A stretch of 64,000 nt of DNA from positions 1,674,001 through 1,738,000 of the forward strand of contig OZ025256.1 of NCBI GenBank assembly GCA_964019135.1, read 5' to 3'. Positions within the stretch are counted from its first letter, which is position 1; every line of letters begins with the position of its first letter. Origin of the DNA: Arenicola marina (Eukaryota; Annelida; Polychaeta; Arenicolidae). Of the stretch, positions 36,801-46,785 are shown one piece after another. The translations under genes were made by a program, and so were the position numbers. Below the pieces are notes generated by a model. It was given only the letters and a program-made list of their open reading frames with translations, ran no database searches and was not told the DNA's origin.

Positions 36801-39800
36801 CATTTTTCAAGATGGCCGCCATTTTTACCGTTTTCGCCGTTAAAGTTGACTGAGTAGTCCAACTTCAATGATTTTGATGTCGATTTATACGTTTTTGACC
36901 ATGCCAAAACCGAATTTGGACATCTTAAAATCAAAATGGCGGCCATTTTCCAAGATGGCTCCCAATGTCATCATAAAAATACGATTCTCGCCATTAAAGG
37001 TGACTGAGTAGTCCGACTTTAATTATTTTCATGTCGATTTATATGTTTGAAAAATGGCGGCCATTTTCAAGATGGCCCCCAATGTCATCATAAAAATACG
37101 ATTGTCGCCATTAAAGGTGACTGAGTAGTCCGACTTTAATTATTTTGATGTCGATTTATATGTTTTAGACCACGCCCAAACCGTATTTAACCTAATTCTA
37201 ATATTATAACTCTTCAATACAGGTGGCAATATCGCAATTGCGCGATATTGTGGTGGGCCATATGACCCCGATGGGTCATTTTGCCCCATGTTCCCCTACT
37301 TAAATTCTACCGCTGGTTACAAATGAGAACATTAAATAATGAGAGGTAATATTTCTTTAGTGTGAGACGAAGGAGGGGGCCGCGTGCTGTGAGAGGAAGG
37401 AGGGGGCCGCAGTGGTGTGAGAGAGGGTCGCCGTGGTGTGAGAGGAAGGAGGGGGCCGCCGTGGTGTGAGAGGAAGGAGGGAGCCGTCGTCGTGTGAGAG
37501 GAAGGAGGGGGTCGCCGTGGTGTGAGAGAGGGCCGCCATGGTGTGAGAGGAAGGAGGGGGCCGCGTGCTGTGAGAGGAAGGAGGGGGCCGCAGTGGTGTG
37601 AGAGAGGGTCGCCATGGTGTGAGAGGAAGGAGGGGGTTGCCATGGTGTTAGAGGAAGGAGGGGGCCGCAGTGGTGTGAGAGAGGGTCGCCGTGGTGTGAG
37701 AAGAAGGAGGGGGCCGCCATGGTGTGAGAGGAAGGAGGGAGAAGTCGTCGTGTGAGAGGAAGGAGGGGGTCGCCGTGGTGTGAGAGAGGGCCGCCATGGT
37801 GTGAGAGGAAGGATGGGATCGCCATGGTGTGAGAGGAAGGAGGGAGCCGTCGTCGTGTGAGAGGAAGGAGGGGGTCGCCGTGGTGTGAGAGAGGGCCGCC
37901 ATGGTGTGAGAGGAAGGAGGGGGTCGCCGTGGTGTGAGAGGAAGGAGGGAGCCGCGTGGTGTGAGAGGAAGGAGGGATCCGCCGTGGTGTGAGAGGAAGG
38001 AGGAGGCCGCCGTGGTGTGAGAGGAAGGAGGGGGCCGCCGTGGTGTGAGAGAGGGCCGTCGTGGTGTGAGAGGAAGGAGGGGGCCGCGTGGTGTGAGAGG
38101 AAGGAGAGGGCCGCGTGGTGTGAGAGGAAGGAGGGGGCCGCCATGGTGTGAGAGGCATGAGGGGGCCGCGTGGTGTGAGAGGAAGGAGGGGGCCGCCGTG
38201 GTGTGAGAGGAAGGACGGAGCCGTCGTCGTGTGAGAGGAAGGAGGGGGTCGCCGTGGTGTGAGAGAGGGCCGCCATGGTGTGAGAGGAAGGAGGGGGTCG
38301 CCGTGGTGTTAGAGGAAGGAGGGGGCCGCGTGCTGTGAGAGGAAGGAGGGGGCCGCAGTGGTGTGAGAGAGGGTCGCCATGGTGTGAGAGGAAGGAGGGG
38401 GTCGCCGTGGTGTTAGAGGAAGGAGGGGGCCGCGTGCTGTGAGAGGAAGGAGGGGGCCGCAGTGGTGTGAGAGAGGGTCGCCGTGGGGTGAGAGGAAGGA
38501 GGGGGCCGCCATGGTGTGAGAGGAAGGAGGGAGCCGTCGTCGTGTGAGAGAGGGCCGCCATGGTGTGAGAGGAAGGAGGGGATCGCCATGGTGTGAGAGG
38601 AAGGAGGGATTCGTCGTCGTGTGAGAGGAAGGAGGGGGTCGCCGTGTTGTGAGAGAGGGCCGCCATGGTGTGAGAGGAAGGAGGGGGTCGCCGTGGTGTG
38701 AGAGGAAGGAGGGAGCCGCGTGGTGTGAGAGGAAGGAGGGATCCGCTGTGGTGTGAGAGGAAGAAGGAGGCCGCCGTGGTGTGAGAGGAAGGAGCGGGCC
38801 GCCGTGGTGTGAGAGGAAGGAGGGGGCCGCCGTGGTGTGAGAGAGGGTCGTCGTGGTGTGAGAGGAAGGAGGGGGCCGCGTGGTGTGAGAGGAAGGAGAG
38901 GGCCGCGTGGTGTGAGAGGGAGGAGGGGGTCGCGTGGTGTGAGAGGAAGGAGGGGGCCGCGGTAGTGTGAGAGGGGGCCGCGTGGTGTGAGAGGAAGGAG
39001 GGGGCCACCGTGGTGTGAGAGGAAGGAGGGGGCCGCCGTGGTGTGAGAGGAAGGAGGGGGCCGCCGTAGTGCGAGGGGGTCGCGTGGTGTGAGAGGAAGG
39101 AGTGGGCCGCCGTGGTGTGAGAGGAAGGAGGGGGCCGTCGTAGTGTGAGAGCGGGCCGCCGTGGTGTGAGAGGAAGGAGGGGGCCGCGTAGTGTGAGAGG
39201 AAGGAGGGGGCCGCCGTGGTGTGAGAGCGGGCCGCCGTGGCGTGAGATGAAGGAGGGGGCCGCGTGGTGTGAGACGAAGGAGGGGGCCGCCGTGGTGTGA
39301 GAGGAAGGAGGGGCCGCCGTAGTGTGAGAGCGGGCCGCCGTGGCGTGAGACGAAGGAGGGGGCCGCGTAATGTGAGAGGAAGGAGGGGGCCGCCGTGGTG
39401 TGAGAGCGGGACGCCGTGGCGTGAGATGAAGGAGGGGGCCGCGTGGTGTGAGACGAAGGAGGGGGCCGCCGTGGTGTGAGAGGAAGGAGGGGCCGCCGTA
39501 GTGTGAGAGCGGGCCGCCGTGGCGTGAGACGAAGGAGGGGGCCGCGTAATGTGAGAGGAAGGAGGGGACCGCCGTAGTGTGAGAGCGGGCCGCCGTGGCG
39601 TGAGAAGAAGGAGGGGGCCGCGTAGTGTGAGAGGAAGGATGGGGCCGCCGTGGTGTGAGAGGAAGGAGGGGCCGCCGTAGTGTGAGAGCGGGCCGCCGTG
39701 GCGTGAGACGAAGGAGGGGGCTGCGTAATGTGAGAGGAAGGAGGGGGCCGCCGTAGTGTGAGAGCGGGCCGCCGTGGCGTGAGAAGAAGGAGGGGGCCGC

Positions 39801-42800
39801 GTGGTGTGAGACGAAGGAGGAGGCCGCCGTGGTGTGAGAGGAAGGAGGTGCCGCCATGGTGTGAGAGGAAGGAGGGAGCCGCGTGGTGTGAGAGGAAGGA
39901 GGGGGCCGCCGCAGTGTGAGAGCTGGCCGCCGTGGTGTTAGAGGAAGGAGGGGGCCGCGTGCTGTGAGAGGAAGGATGGGGCCGCCGTAGAGTGAGAGCG
40001 GGCCGCCGTGGCGTTAGACGAAGGAGGGAGCCGCGTGGTGTGAGACGAAGGAGGGGGCCGCCGTGGTGTGAGAGGAAGGAGGGGCCGCCATGGTGTGAGA
40101 GGAAGGAGGGAGCCGCGTGGTGTGAGAGGACGGAGGGGGCCGCCGCAGTGTGAGAGCGGGCCGCCGTGGTGTTAGAGGAAGGGGGGGCCGCGTGCTGGGA
40201 GAGGAAGGATGGAGCCGCGTGGTGTAAGAGAAAGGAGGGAGCCGCCGTGGTGTGAGAGGAAGGAGGGGGCCGCCATGGTGTGAGAGGAAGCAGGGGGCCG
40301 CGTGGTGTGAGAGGAAGGAGGGGGCCGCCGCAGTGTGAGAGCGGGCCGCCGTGATGTTAGAGGAAGGAGGGGGCCGCGTGCTGTGAGAGGAAGGATGGAG
40401 CCGCGTGGTGTTAGTGCTAACGCCCACTGGACGCGTTCGCGGCGCGGCGACGGAACTGACGCGGCGCGGAAAAATAGGACAGTTGAGTTGCGCTTGGCTA
40501 ACGCCCACTGCACGCGTCAGCGGGACGGCACCGCCGCGGTGCCGTCGCGGTACCGTCGAGGCTCCGCGGTGAGATAGGACATGTTCTATTTTTCGGTCGT
40601 CAGTCGGCGCGCCGTCGACATTTCAGCCAATCCGAAAAAAGAATAAAATTCAGCGCGATGCCCACTCTCCAACATGGCGGCAAAAGCCTTTTGTTCCAGA
40701 CACAAGGACGCGCGAAAGTTGGTGGAGACATGATACAGGGCTCCCCCAACCAGATCCAGCAACTTTTGAAATTGCACTGGCGTCAGTTTGAAGTAACTCA
40801 GGTCCGAAACCTCTCATTGTTTGCAATTTTTAGCTCCTGTATGAGTCTGTGGTATTTCCCCAGTGCCAGTCTTTTTTGAAGAGTGCGCTGAATCCAACAC
40901 CTCTTCCTTTTGCGACGTCTTCCCGTTGCTAACAGCATGAGTTTTTTCAAAATACCGCCAAGATCTAAAAATAGCCTAATCCGTTAATTCAGACAGCTGC
41001 TATACGGTCACTCACCGCGCGACCACCGCGTGCAGTGGGCTATAGGATAGCCACCGCGACCGAACCGCGCCGCCGGAACCGAGTCAGTTCCGTCACCGCG
41101 CCGCGAACGCGTCCAGTGGGCGTCAGCACTGAGAGCGGGCCTCCGTGGTGTGAGAGGAAGGAGGGGGCCGCATTGCTGTGAGAGAAAGGAGGGGGCCGCT
41201 ATGCTGTGAGAGGAAGACGGGGGCCGCCGTGCTGTGAGCGAAAGGAGGGGGCCGCCGTGGTGTAAGAGGAAGGAGGGGACCGCTGTTGTGTGGGAGGGGG
41301 GAGGGGCCCGCCGTGGTGTGCGTGGGGCCCGCCGTGGGGGTGAGAGGGGCCCGCCCGCGGTGTGAGTGGCGGGAGGGGGCTGCCGCGGTGTGAGAGTGGG
41401 CTGAAGCATGTCTGAACATTTTGCCGGATAAATTAATTGACCTTTTGCATAGTCAGATACAGTGCCCGTGCCTACTTTTCTATCTTGTGAGGTATCAAAC
41501 ATATCTGCCGTTTCTACAGTATTTGTGAGGCATCAAATATCTGCCGTTTTTACAGTACTTGTGATGTATTAAATATTTCTGCCCTTTTTACAGTACTTGT
41601 GATGTATTAAATATTTCTGCCGCTTCTACAGTACTTGTGATGTACCTAACTTGTCTGCAGTTTGTAAGTACCTGAGGTACCAAATATGTCTGCAGTTTGT
41701 AAAGTACTTGTGAGGTATCAAATATTTTGCCGTTCTACGGTACTTGTGAGGTACCAAATATGTCTGCCGTTTCTACAGTGCTTGTGAGGTATCAAATATA
41801 TCAGCCGTTTTTAAAGTACTTGTGATATATTAAATATAATGTCGTTTCTACAGTACTTGTGATGTACCAAACATGCCTGCAGTGTGTACACTACTTGTGA
41901 GGTACCAAATATTTCTGCAGTTTCTACAGTGAGGTACCACATATGTCTGCAGTTTCTACAGTGCTTAGAAAGTATCAAATATGACTGCAGTTTTCACAGT
42001 ACTTGTGAGGTACCAAATATGTCTCCATATTTGGTACCTAACAAGTACTGTACAAACTGCAGACATCTTAGGTACATCACAAGTACTGTAGAAACTGCAC
42101 ACATGGTTGGTACCTCACAGGCACTGTAGAAACAACGGACATATTTGGTACCCCACAAGTACTGTAGAAACGGCAGAAATATTTGACACCTCACAAGTAC
42201 TGTAGAAACTCCAGACATATTTGGTACCTCACAAATGCTGCTCATACTGCAGACATATTTGGTGCCTTACAAGTACTGTGCAAACTGCAGACATATTTGG
42301 TACTTCACAAGTACTGTAAAAACTGCAAACATATTTGATACATTCTAAGCACTGTACAAACTGCAGACATATTTGGTACCTTACAACTACTGTACAAACT
42401 GCAGACATATTTGGTACCTCACAAGTACTGTGCAAACTGCAAACATATTTGGTACCTCACAAGTACTGTGAAAACTGCAGACATATTTGATGCCTTCTAA
42501 GCACTGTAGAAACTGCAGACATATTTGGTACCTCACAAGTACTGTACAAACTGCAGACATATTTGGTACCTCACAGGTACTGTACAAACTGCAGACATAT
42601 TTGATGCCTTCTAAGCACTGTAGAAACTGCAGACATATCTGGCACCTCACAAGTACTGTAGAAACGGCAGAAATATTTGACACCTCACAAGTACTGTAGA
42701 AACTTCAGATATATTTGGTACTTCACAAATACTGCTCAAACTGCAGATATATTTGGTGCCTTACAAGTACTGTGCAAACTGCAGACATATTTGGTACTTC

Positions 42801-45656
42801 ACAAGTACTGTAAAAACTGCAAACATATTTGATACATTCTAAGCACTGTAGAAACTGCCGACATATTTGGTACCTTACAACTACTGTACAAACTGCAGAC
42901 ATATTTGGTACCTCACAAGTACTGTGCAAACTGCAAACATATTTGGTACATCACAAGTACTGTGAAAACTGCAGACATATTTGATGCCTTCTAAGCACTG
43001 TAGAAACTGCATACATATTTGGTACCTCACAAGTACTGTACAAACTGCAGACATATTTGGTACCTCACAGGTACTGTACAAACTGCAGACATATTTGATG
43101 CCTTCTAAGCACTGTAGAAACTGCAGACATATCTGGCACCTCACAAGTACTGTAGAAACGGCAGAAATATTTGACACCTCACAAGTACTGTAGAAACTCC
43201 AGACATATTTGGTACTTCACAAATGCTGCTCAAACTGCAGACATATTTGGTGCCTTACAAGTACTGTGCAAACTGCAGACATATTTGGTACTTCACAAGT
43301 ACTGTAAAAACTGCAAACATATTTGATACATTCTAAGCACTGCAGAAACTGCAGACATATTTGTTACCTTACAACTACTGTACAAACTGCAGACATATTT
43401 GGTACCTCACAAGTACTGTGCAAACTGCAAACATATTTGGTACCTCACAAGTACTGTGAAAACTGCAGACATATTTGATGCCTTCTAAGCACTGTAGAAA
43501 CTGCAGACATCTTTGGTACCTCACAAGTACTGTACAAACTGCAGACATATTTGGTACCTCACAGGTACTGTACAAACTGCAGACATATTTGATGCCTTCT
43601 AAGCACTGTAGAAACTGCAGACATATCTGGCACCTCACAAGTACTGTAGAAACGGCAGAAATATTTGACACCTCACAAGTACTGTAGAAACTTCAGACAT
43701 ATTTGGTACCTCACAAGTACTGTGAAAACTGCAGACATATTTGATGCTATCTAAGCACTGTAGAAAGTGCAGACATATTTGGTACCTCACAAGTACTGTA
43801 CAAACGGCAGACATATCTGGCACCTCACAAGTACTGTAGAAACAGCGAACATATTTGGTACCTCACAAGTACTGTAGAACGGCAAAAATATTTGATACCC
43901 CACAAGTACTGTAGAAACGGCAGACATCTTAGGTACATCACAAGTACTGTAGAAACGGCAGAAATGTTTAATACATCACAAGTACTGTAAAAACGGCAGA
44001 AATATATGTCTGCCGTTTGTACAGTACTTGTGAGGTACCAAATATGTCTGCAGTTTGTACAGTATTTGTGAGGTACCAAATATGTCTGAAGTTACTATAG
44101 TACTTAGGAGGTATCAAATATGTCTGCAGTTTCTATAGTACTTGGGAGGTATCAAATATGTATGCTTAAAGAATACGCCGTTCGCACAGTTAAATACAAT
44201 ACCCGTGGTTTTATTGTATCGAACTGCCATAATGTACAGAAGAACACTGTATGTCGCAACGCAAAAGGTCTGGTAATTTATCTGGCAGTGGGTTGCCTTG
44301 GTGTTAAAATGCAGAAGGTCATGTACATATCTAGGCCCTATCATATATTTACCTCACAAGTTCGTTTTAGAAACCGCTGTACTGGGCACTTACGAGGTAC
44401 TGTTTGTACCTCACAAGGGCGCCTTCACAAGTTAGGGTTGTAGCCGTCGCAGCCTCACAAGTAAAAGTACCTCATAAGTTCAATCTTGTGTCTATATATA
44501 TATATACCATATATATATATATATACCATATATATACCATATATATATATATACCATATATATATATATACCATATATATATACCATATATATATATATA
44601 CCATATATATACCCAGACCCACAACCAAATTAGTAATGACGCAATTTAACGTTATTGATCTCCAAATTATAAGTTGTCTAGTCAGTGGGAACTTAATTAA
44701 CATTGACCAGAGTATTCAATCTAATCACCTCTGCCAAGACGGCCGGGGCCGGGGCGATAGCTCAGTGAGCTAGAGAGCTCGCTTTGAATGTTCTGGTCTC
44801 CTGAGAGCCTAACGGCACGTGGATCGATGGTTCGAGCCCTGCTGTGGCCATGTCTGTGTGGTCGCAGCATAAAGATCCCAGGTCTTTCTTCGTAAAGAGT
44901 AGGGGGTTACCCCCGGAGACATGGCTCCACTCTCCCTTCCTTCTCCCATTGACGCGATATGAACAAACCTGGTTAAAGCGTCCTGAATAACCAACCAACC
45001 CAAGACGGCCAAGATAATAAATCCAACAGCCTTACAGTGCGAGTGTCACTTAGCCGAGCTTTGAACCACCCCGGACTAGGGTTAGTTACCCAAGGTGGTT
45101 ACGGATGTTGCCTATTCTAACTTTATGCCTACCGTCACTTTAACCCGGAGATAACATGAAACCTGGTTTAACTTAACCTACCTGTGTGCATTCCATGTTT
45201 ATGTTATTCCAAGGTTTAATGGTGGGCTAAGCTAACCCGTCTCTAGTGTAAACCGTATCCATATATTTTAACATTGAAGTGAAGGATGGTGCAAATTATT
45301 CTTTTAGTTTTTGTGTATTATTAATCGTTGTAGGGTTAATTAAGAGATTTATGCTGGTCCTGGATAATGATTTCATGTCAATCTTCGCAAAACGTACCTT
45401 CAACCATCCGTGCACCTCTACGGAAATTGATCCAAGAATCTTGCTTAAGATCATCTTGCCCGCTGGTTGTTATCTGATATCCAGGGCAACATGACATGCT
45501 ACATACATGCAGCTGACGGGGTATGTTCTGCCGCCAACACGTGGCAACAGTACCCGATTCCAGAGGTCACCACAGACTTCATCAAGGTCACCATAATGGA
45601 CGTCTGCCATGCGCTTCACAACGGCTTTCGCGAGATCTTGGTGTGGAGCACGGCGT
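27756..45656 (+). CDS. Gene C: secreted F5/8C - EGF - F5/8C protein (six exons recognised)
   Basis: The gene joins 27756-27822, 28767-29023, 29640-29811, 34724-34831, 35405-35670 and 45485-45656, giving 1042 nt or about 347 codons, all open with matching phases. It is the full-length twin of gene A and is head-to-head with gene B (ATG codons 2.5 kb apart), which would allow a shared regulatory region. Intron 3 (4.9 kb) carries a 40-bp array. Intron 5 has grown to 9.8 kb from the 178 bp seen in gene A, through two arrays and transposon insertions. As in A, exon 6 ends with GTGAGT; reading through would give a different tail ending at 45712. Expression cannot be judged from sequence. Confidence 0.82.
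27890..28060 (+). repeat. Degenerate 29-bp repeats in gene C intron 1
   Basis: About six diverged copies of GTGTCTACCGTCACCCA plus TGTAATG-like units. They are the reverse complement of the 29-bp array in gene D intron 1. Confidence 0.75.
28178..28285. mobile_element. Truncated TTAA MITE in gene C intron 1
   Basis: The left quarter of the element seen at 3228 and 20891, including TTGTATTACCAACCTCTTC, ending at GGGCTATC. Confidence 0.6.
28767..29023 (+). CDS. Gene C exon 2: first half of F5/8C domain 1
   Basis: 257 nt (two codons shorter than in A), phase 1 in and 0 out. It contains MTGVTCTAS, CYKAFDGSETAGNEW, GVGEWIQLNLPVTQVLVGID and QNRELKVLFSDDS. The donor is ACG|GTGAGT. Confidence 0.88.
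29640..29811 (+). CDS. Gene C exon 3: second half of F5/8C domain 1
   Basis: 172 nt, CACAG|ATTCTG to CCGG|GTATGT. It encodes ILLADTGG, VVTDLIKITIISVYSQYNNG and IRELKLWGRP. Confidence 0.87.
29905..34640. repeat. 40-bp minisatellite in gene C intron 3
   Basis: About 118 copies of TGATCGGGATAGATACAGGT plus GGCAGGGGGATCGGGGTGTC. The unit has no stop in any minus frame, so a 1169-codon minus-strand open frame runs from 34693 to 31184. Compared base by base, it matches the gene A intron-3 unit at about 26 of 40 positions without gaps. Confidence 0.95.
34724..34831 (+). CDS. Gene C exon 4: EGF domain
   Basis: 108 nt, one codon shorter than in A, and symmetric phase 1. CNPNPCHHGGTCS, CAC and ETCE supply the six cysteines. 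The acceptor follows TTAATTGACAG, a context shared with A and D. Confidence 0.9.
35405..35670 (+). CDS. Gene C exon 5: first half of F5/8C domain 2
   Basis: 266 nt, one extra codon near the start. It contains SATCSASSQEVSYLGC, MLDGDLSW, GVGQWVQVNFPDDITVTEVD and AQNSAVQFEMAG. The donor is GAG|GTACTT. Confidence 0.88.
36121..36167. repeat. AT microsatellite with ACCATATATA interruptions
   Basis: Alternating AT runs broken by ACC, the same motif as 44492-44611 at the other end of the repeat-rich part of gene C intron 5. Confidence 0.85.
36168..36425. mobile_element. MITE-like unit with ACTTGTGAGGTACC inverted ends
   Basis: GACTTGCGAGGTACC near the left end and GGTACCTCACAAGT near the right end are inverted, with more internal copies. 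The same word is the core of the 38-bp array at 41480-44165. Confidence 0.45.
36786..37190. repeat. Three tandem units with palindromic ATGGCGGCCAT motifs
   Basis: Units of about 130-170 bp share AAAATGGCGGCCATTTT, CAAGATGGC, CGCCATTAAAGGTGACTGAG and TGATGTCGATTTATA. The palindromes also contain paired GATGGC/CCAT words like zinc-finger (YY1-type) sites. Function unknown. Confidence 0.7.
37365..40410. repeat. 28-bp purine-rich minisatellite in gene C intron 5
   Basis: About 110 units of GTGTGAGAGGAAGGAGGGGG plus CCGCCGTG with 20-27-bp variants. The plus strand is strongly G/A-rich. Stop-free units give a minus open frame of 841 codons (39857 to 37332) of Ser/Pro/His-rich words that I do not accept as a gene. 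It continues at 41133-41400 after the Harbinger insertion. Confidence 0.95.
40414..41129 (-). mobile_element. PIF/Harbinger DNA transposon fragment
   Basis: Ends are inverted repeats of about 45 bp starting GTGCTAACGCCCACTGGACG; the right one begins GTGCTGACGCCC. Flanks are TTA (40411-40413) and TGA (41130-41132), consistent with a TTA duplication with one change. The minus strand from 40938 encodes RRRKRKRCWIQRTLQKR, KYHRLIQELKIANNERF and, after a frameshift, FKLTPVQFQKLLDLVG and STNFRASLCLEQKAFAAML. This matches the N-terminal part of Harbinger transposases. The catalytic DDE region is absent. It splits the 28-bp array. Confidence 0.82.
41133..41400. repeat. 28-bp minisatellite, continuation
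   Basis: The array seen at 37365-40410 resumes immediately after the transposon with GAGAGCGGGC and degenerates towards 41400. Confidence 0.85.
41480..44165. repeat. 38-bp minisatellite with two orientation switches
   Basis: The unit is close to TGTCTGCAGTTTCTACAGTA plus CTTGTGAGGTACCAAATA. It runs forward to about 42024, reverse from about 42025 to 44003, and forward again to 44165. Junctions are short palindromes near 42011-42038 and 43992-44016. The reversed part contains three copies of a 494-bp block (13 units): 42387, 42881 and 43375. Confidence 0.92.
44492..44611. repeat. AT microsatellite with ACCATATATA interruptions
   Basis: Same motif as 36121-36167 but longer. The repeated tyrosine/isoleucine open frames across it are an artefact. 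Confidence 0.9.
44745..45000 (+). mobile_element. tRNA-derived SINE, full length
   Basis: GATAGCTCAGTGAGCTAGAG is a tRNA D-arm/A box and GATGGTTCGAGCCC a B box. They are followed by a body with GGCCATGTCTGTGTGGTCGC and TCTCCCATTGACGCGATAT and an end of CCAACCAACC. CAAGACGGCC flanks both sides (44735-44744 and 45001-45010), a 10-bp target-site duplication. Confidence 0.92.
45485..45656 (+). CDS. Gene C exon 6: second half of F5/8C domain 2
   Basis: 172 nt after ATATCCAG. It encodes GNMTCYIHAADGVCSAANTW, then VTTDFIKVTIMDVCHALHNG, then REILVWSTA. The donor is T|GTGAGT. Confidence 0.85.
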
Positions 45657-46670
45657 GTGAGTACACACATATATATATACCAGACTGTGAATTAGTTCAA
45701 TTCAAGAACTGAATCGACATAAACATTATTCCATAGCTACCCCAGACTATAGTAATTCTACCATGATTGGTCCCGTGTGTATTTCAGTTAATTCACTGCG
45801 GATACCGTTACGACCTGTGATTCGTGCGGTCGTTATTGCGCATTTGATCACGAAAATATTTAATATGAATTTCTCATAGCATAAGACACATCAGAGTAAT
45901 TCTCTGTCCCGTACGTGTAGCCGTCACGGGGCCGGCGTCTCGACCTGATCGTGTATCTGCATAACAGCATGATAATGACACTTATCAGTATTATCAGATG
46001 GATTGTAGCAGCATGCCGATATGTCGGTTGAAGCGGTGTTTTAACAACGCATGTATCCGTCTACTACTGAACTTAATTCACTTTCGGGCTTTCCCCATTG
46101 CTGTTCAATTTTTCATCATGTGCTCATTTTCGTTTACTCTCCTTCCTCTAACTTTCCATTAATGTCGTGTGAAAGTGGAACATATTAGATGTTTAGTAAA
46201 TATATAGCAATAGTCACATACAGGTCAGGCTCGCCTCTAAATGAATATATTGCAATATCTAAACACAATGCTTTGCTGTTATCATCTTAATGGTCGAAGG
46301 TAAGTTGTGGGATTTGTTCAGCGCTCCTCTAGTGAGAATAGCGACAGTACAATGACATGCCGTTCACTTGTCTTTTCGCCAGATGGCGAAATATGTTAGT
46401 TTCTTAATATTTATTAATACATTTTTTTCCAATATTCAAGATTATCCATTCAGTTTTTTGTAATATATTCCATTGATGTTGCAATTAACAATTGGAGTAT
46501 AGCAAATAGTGTCCACTTTCACGCGTCGTATTTCTTTCTGTGATGCATAATTCGGAGGTTTCAATTGTAACTAGAACTGTTCTTGCCTAAATCTGCATTC
46601 TGTATCGAACAGTGAATTGACCATGAGGAATTGTAAATTGGAATCCGCCAAACTAGTACGAAATGACGAC
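45657..46670. other. Sequence downstream of gene C exon 6
   Basis: No exon recognised. Parts resemble the region downstream of gene A exon 6. Confidence 0.45.
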
Positions 46671-46785
46671 TGGTAAATGCGACTGCGTGGTGTCACCAAC
46701 GGTTATCCGAAAATCTAATTGACCCGAGCGGACAAGGCTCACCCCGTGATCAACCCGATATAAATGTCCACATCGTTACCCACAG
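46671..46785 (+). other. Conserved downstream block, gene C
   Basis: GCGTGGTGTCACCAACGG and CCGAAAATCTAATTGACCCG resemble 13226-13320. It ends CACAG|GTAAGC. The retrotransposon insertion begins at or just after this point, so the donor here is less certain. Confidence 0.5.

Noticed and set aside
37332-39857. 841-codon minus-strand Ser/Pro/His-rich open frame
   Set aside because: Produced by the 28-bp array; overlapping frames are equally open and unit-length changes shift frame freely.
42000-44079. Repeated short frames such as CEVPNMSAVCTVLVRYQI
   Set aside because: Artefacts of the 38-bp array; frames are broken at each higher-order unit.
44404-44773. Tyr/Ile-rich frames near 44.5 kb
   Set aside because: They are translations of an AT microsatellite.
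44745-44840. Functional tRNA gene at the SINE head
   Set aside because: It is part of a repeated element with poly-CCAACC end and target-site duplications; same body occurs at 56617.
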